A stretch of 64,000 nucleotides of DNA from Archivesica marissinica (taxonomy: Eukaryota; Mollusca; Bivalvia; Venerida; Vesicomyidae). The notes under the pieces are model-generated. The model made no database searches. It saw only the letters and a program-made list of their open reading frames with translations, and was not told the origin of the DNA. This document shows positions 63,728 to 64,000 of the stretch, in pieces (position 1 is the stretch's first letter; the number at the start of each line of letters is the position of its first letter). The position numbers and the translations under genes were made by a program. The stretch covers positions 40,284,368 through 40,348,367 of the forward strand of contig CM026394.1 of the NCBI GenBank assembly GCA_014843695.1, given 5' to 3'.

Positions 63728-63910
63728 ATACCGTGGCTAGTTTCATATTAGCCTAGGTATCGACCCTCGGTAACTTGATATCAAGTTTCATATCAGCCAT
63801 GGTATCTATTGACCCTCGGTAACTTCATATCAGCCTTCGATCTTTGGTCTCAGGCTGATATCAAATAACCTCGAGTCGATACCTATGCCGATATGAAACT
63901 AGCCATGTAA
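63728..63910. mobile_element. Inverted-repeat element M8
   Basis: Left arm 'ccgtggctagtttcatatta', 'gcctaggtatcgaccctcgg' against right arm 'cgagtcgatacctatgccga', 'tatgaaactagccatg'. About 180 bp in all, with inner repeats of 'ttcatatcagcc'. Single copy, TA-rich flanks. Confidence 0.65.
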
Positions 63911-63920
63911 TGACCTCTAA

Positions 63921-64000
63921 CAGGCCAGTAGCCACACTGAGCAGCTGCCTCGGTTAAAATTTCCAAAGCCAAAAGAAAAATTAAATAAATAAAATGCCAA
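63921..64000 (-). mobile_element. MITE M5, cut by window edge
   Basis: Reverse end 'caggccagtagccacactga' and 'gcagctgcctcggttaaaat', identical in layout to the right ends of the 47072 and 61457 copies. Confidence 0.75.

Overview
This 64 kb window looks like repeat-rich, AT-rich nuclear DNA from an invertebrate animal, most likely a mollusc and perhaps a bivalve. The animal assignment rests on intron-split genes with GT-AG junctions, many tRNA-derived SINEs, non-LTR and Ty3-type retroelements, a Tc1-type transposon and several MITE families. The molluscan assignment is only an inference from the general style of the repeats. There is no bacterial gene organisation, CRISPR array or free-standing tRNA or rRNA gene that I can support.

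Two host genes can be read. On the minus strand, seven exons between 11667 and 765 join in perfect phase into 280 codons. They encode a complete ATP-binding domain of an ABCG (White-type) half-transporter; the membrane domain lies beyond the left edge. On the plus strand, three phase-compatible exons (55005-55117, 60348-60554, 62747-63061) encode a cysteine-rich segment, a Sushi/CCP domain, and a transmembrane helix with cytoplasmic tail. This is probably part of a type I membrane receptor.

Layout. 1-11.7 kb: the ABCG gene, its introns filled with minisatellites, SINEs, MITEs and an RTE-like LINE end. 12-17 kb: an 86-90 bp tandem array, a hAT-like MITE, a dead Tc1-like transposon (14348-15656) and a 31-bp array. 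19.6-28.7 kb: a decayed, integrase-less Ty3-type retrotransposon on the minus strand with a LINE inserted in its leader. 29.5-34.4 kb: two plus-strand LINE remnants. 35.9-37.4 kb: a LINE C-terminal fragment fused to a 24-bp minisatellite with a 336-bp higher-order period. 39.8-44.6 kb: a young LTR retrotransposon with nearly identical 1-kb LTRs, a 4-bp target duplication, a 1000-N assembly gap and no integrase after RNase H. 44.7-51.7 kb: a GA-rich array, MITEs and a TIR element carrying a poly-C minisatellite. 52-64 kb: the receptor-like gene with its repeat-filled introns.

Most long open frames here are repeat artefacts: arrays whose unit length is divisible by three stay open in several frames on both strands. 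I found no new enzymatic or defence system. The most interesting structures are repeat architectures: SINE families with different tRNA heads but one 3' tail, amplification of a SINE T-arm into a minisatellite, higher-order repeats, a MITE family with 5-bp target duplications, and tandem arrays that abut 3' splice sites.
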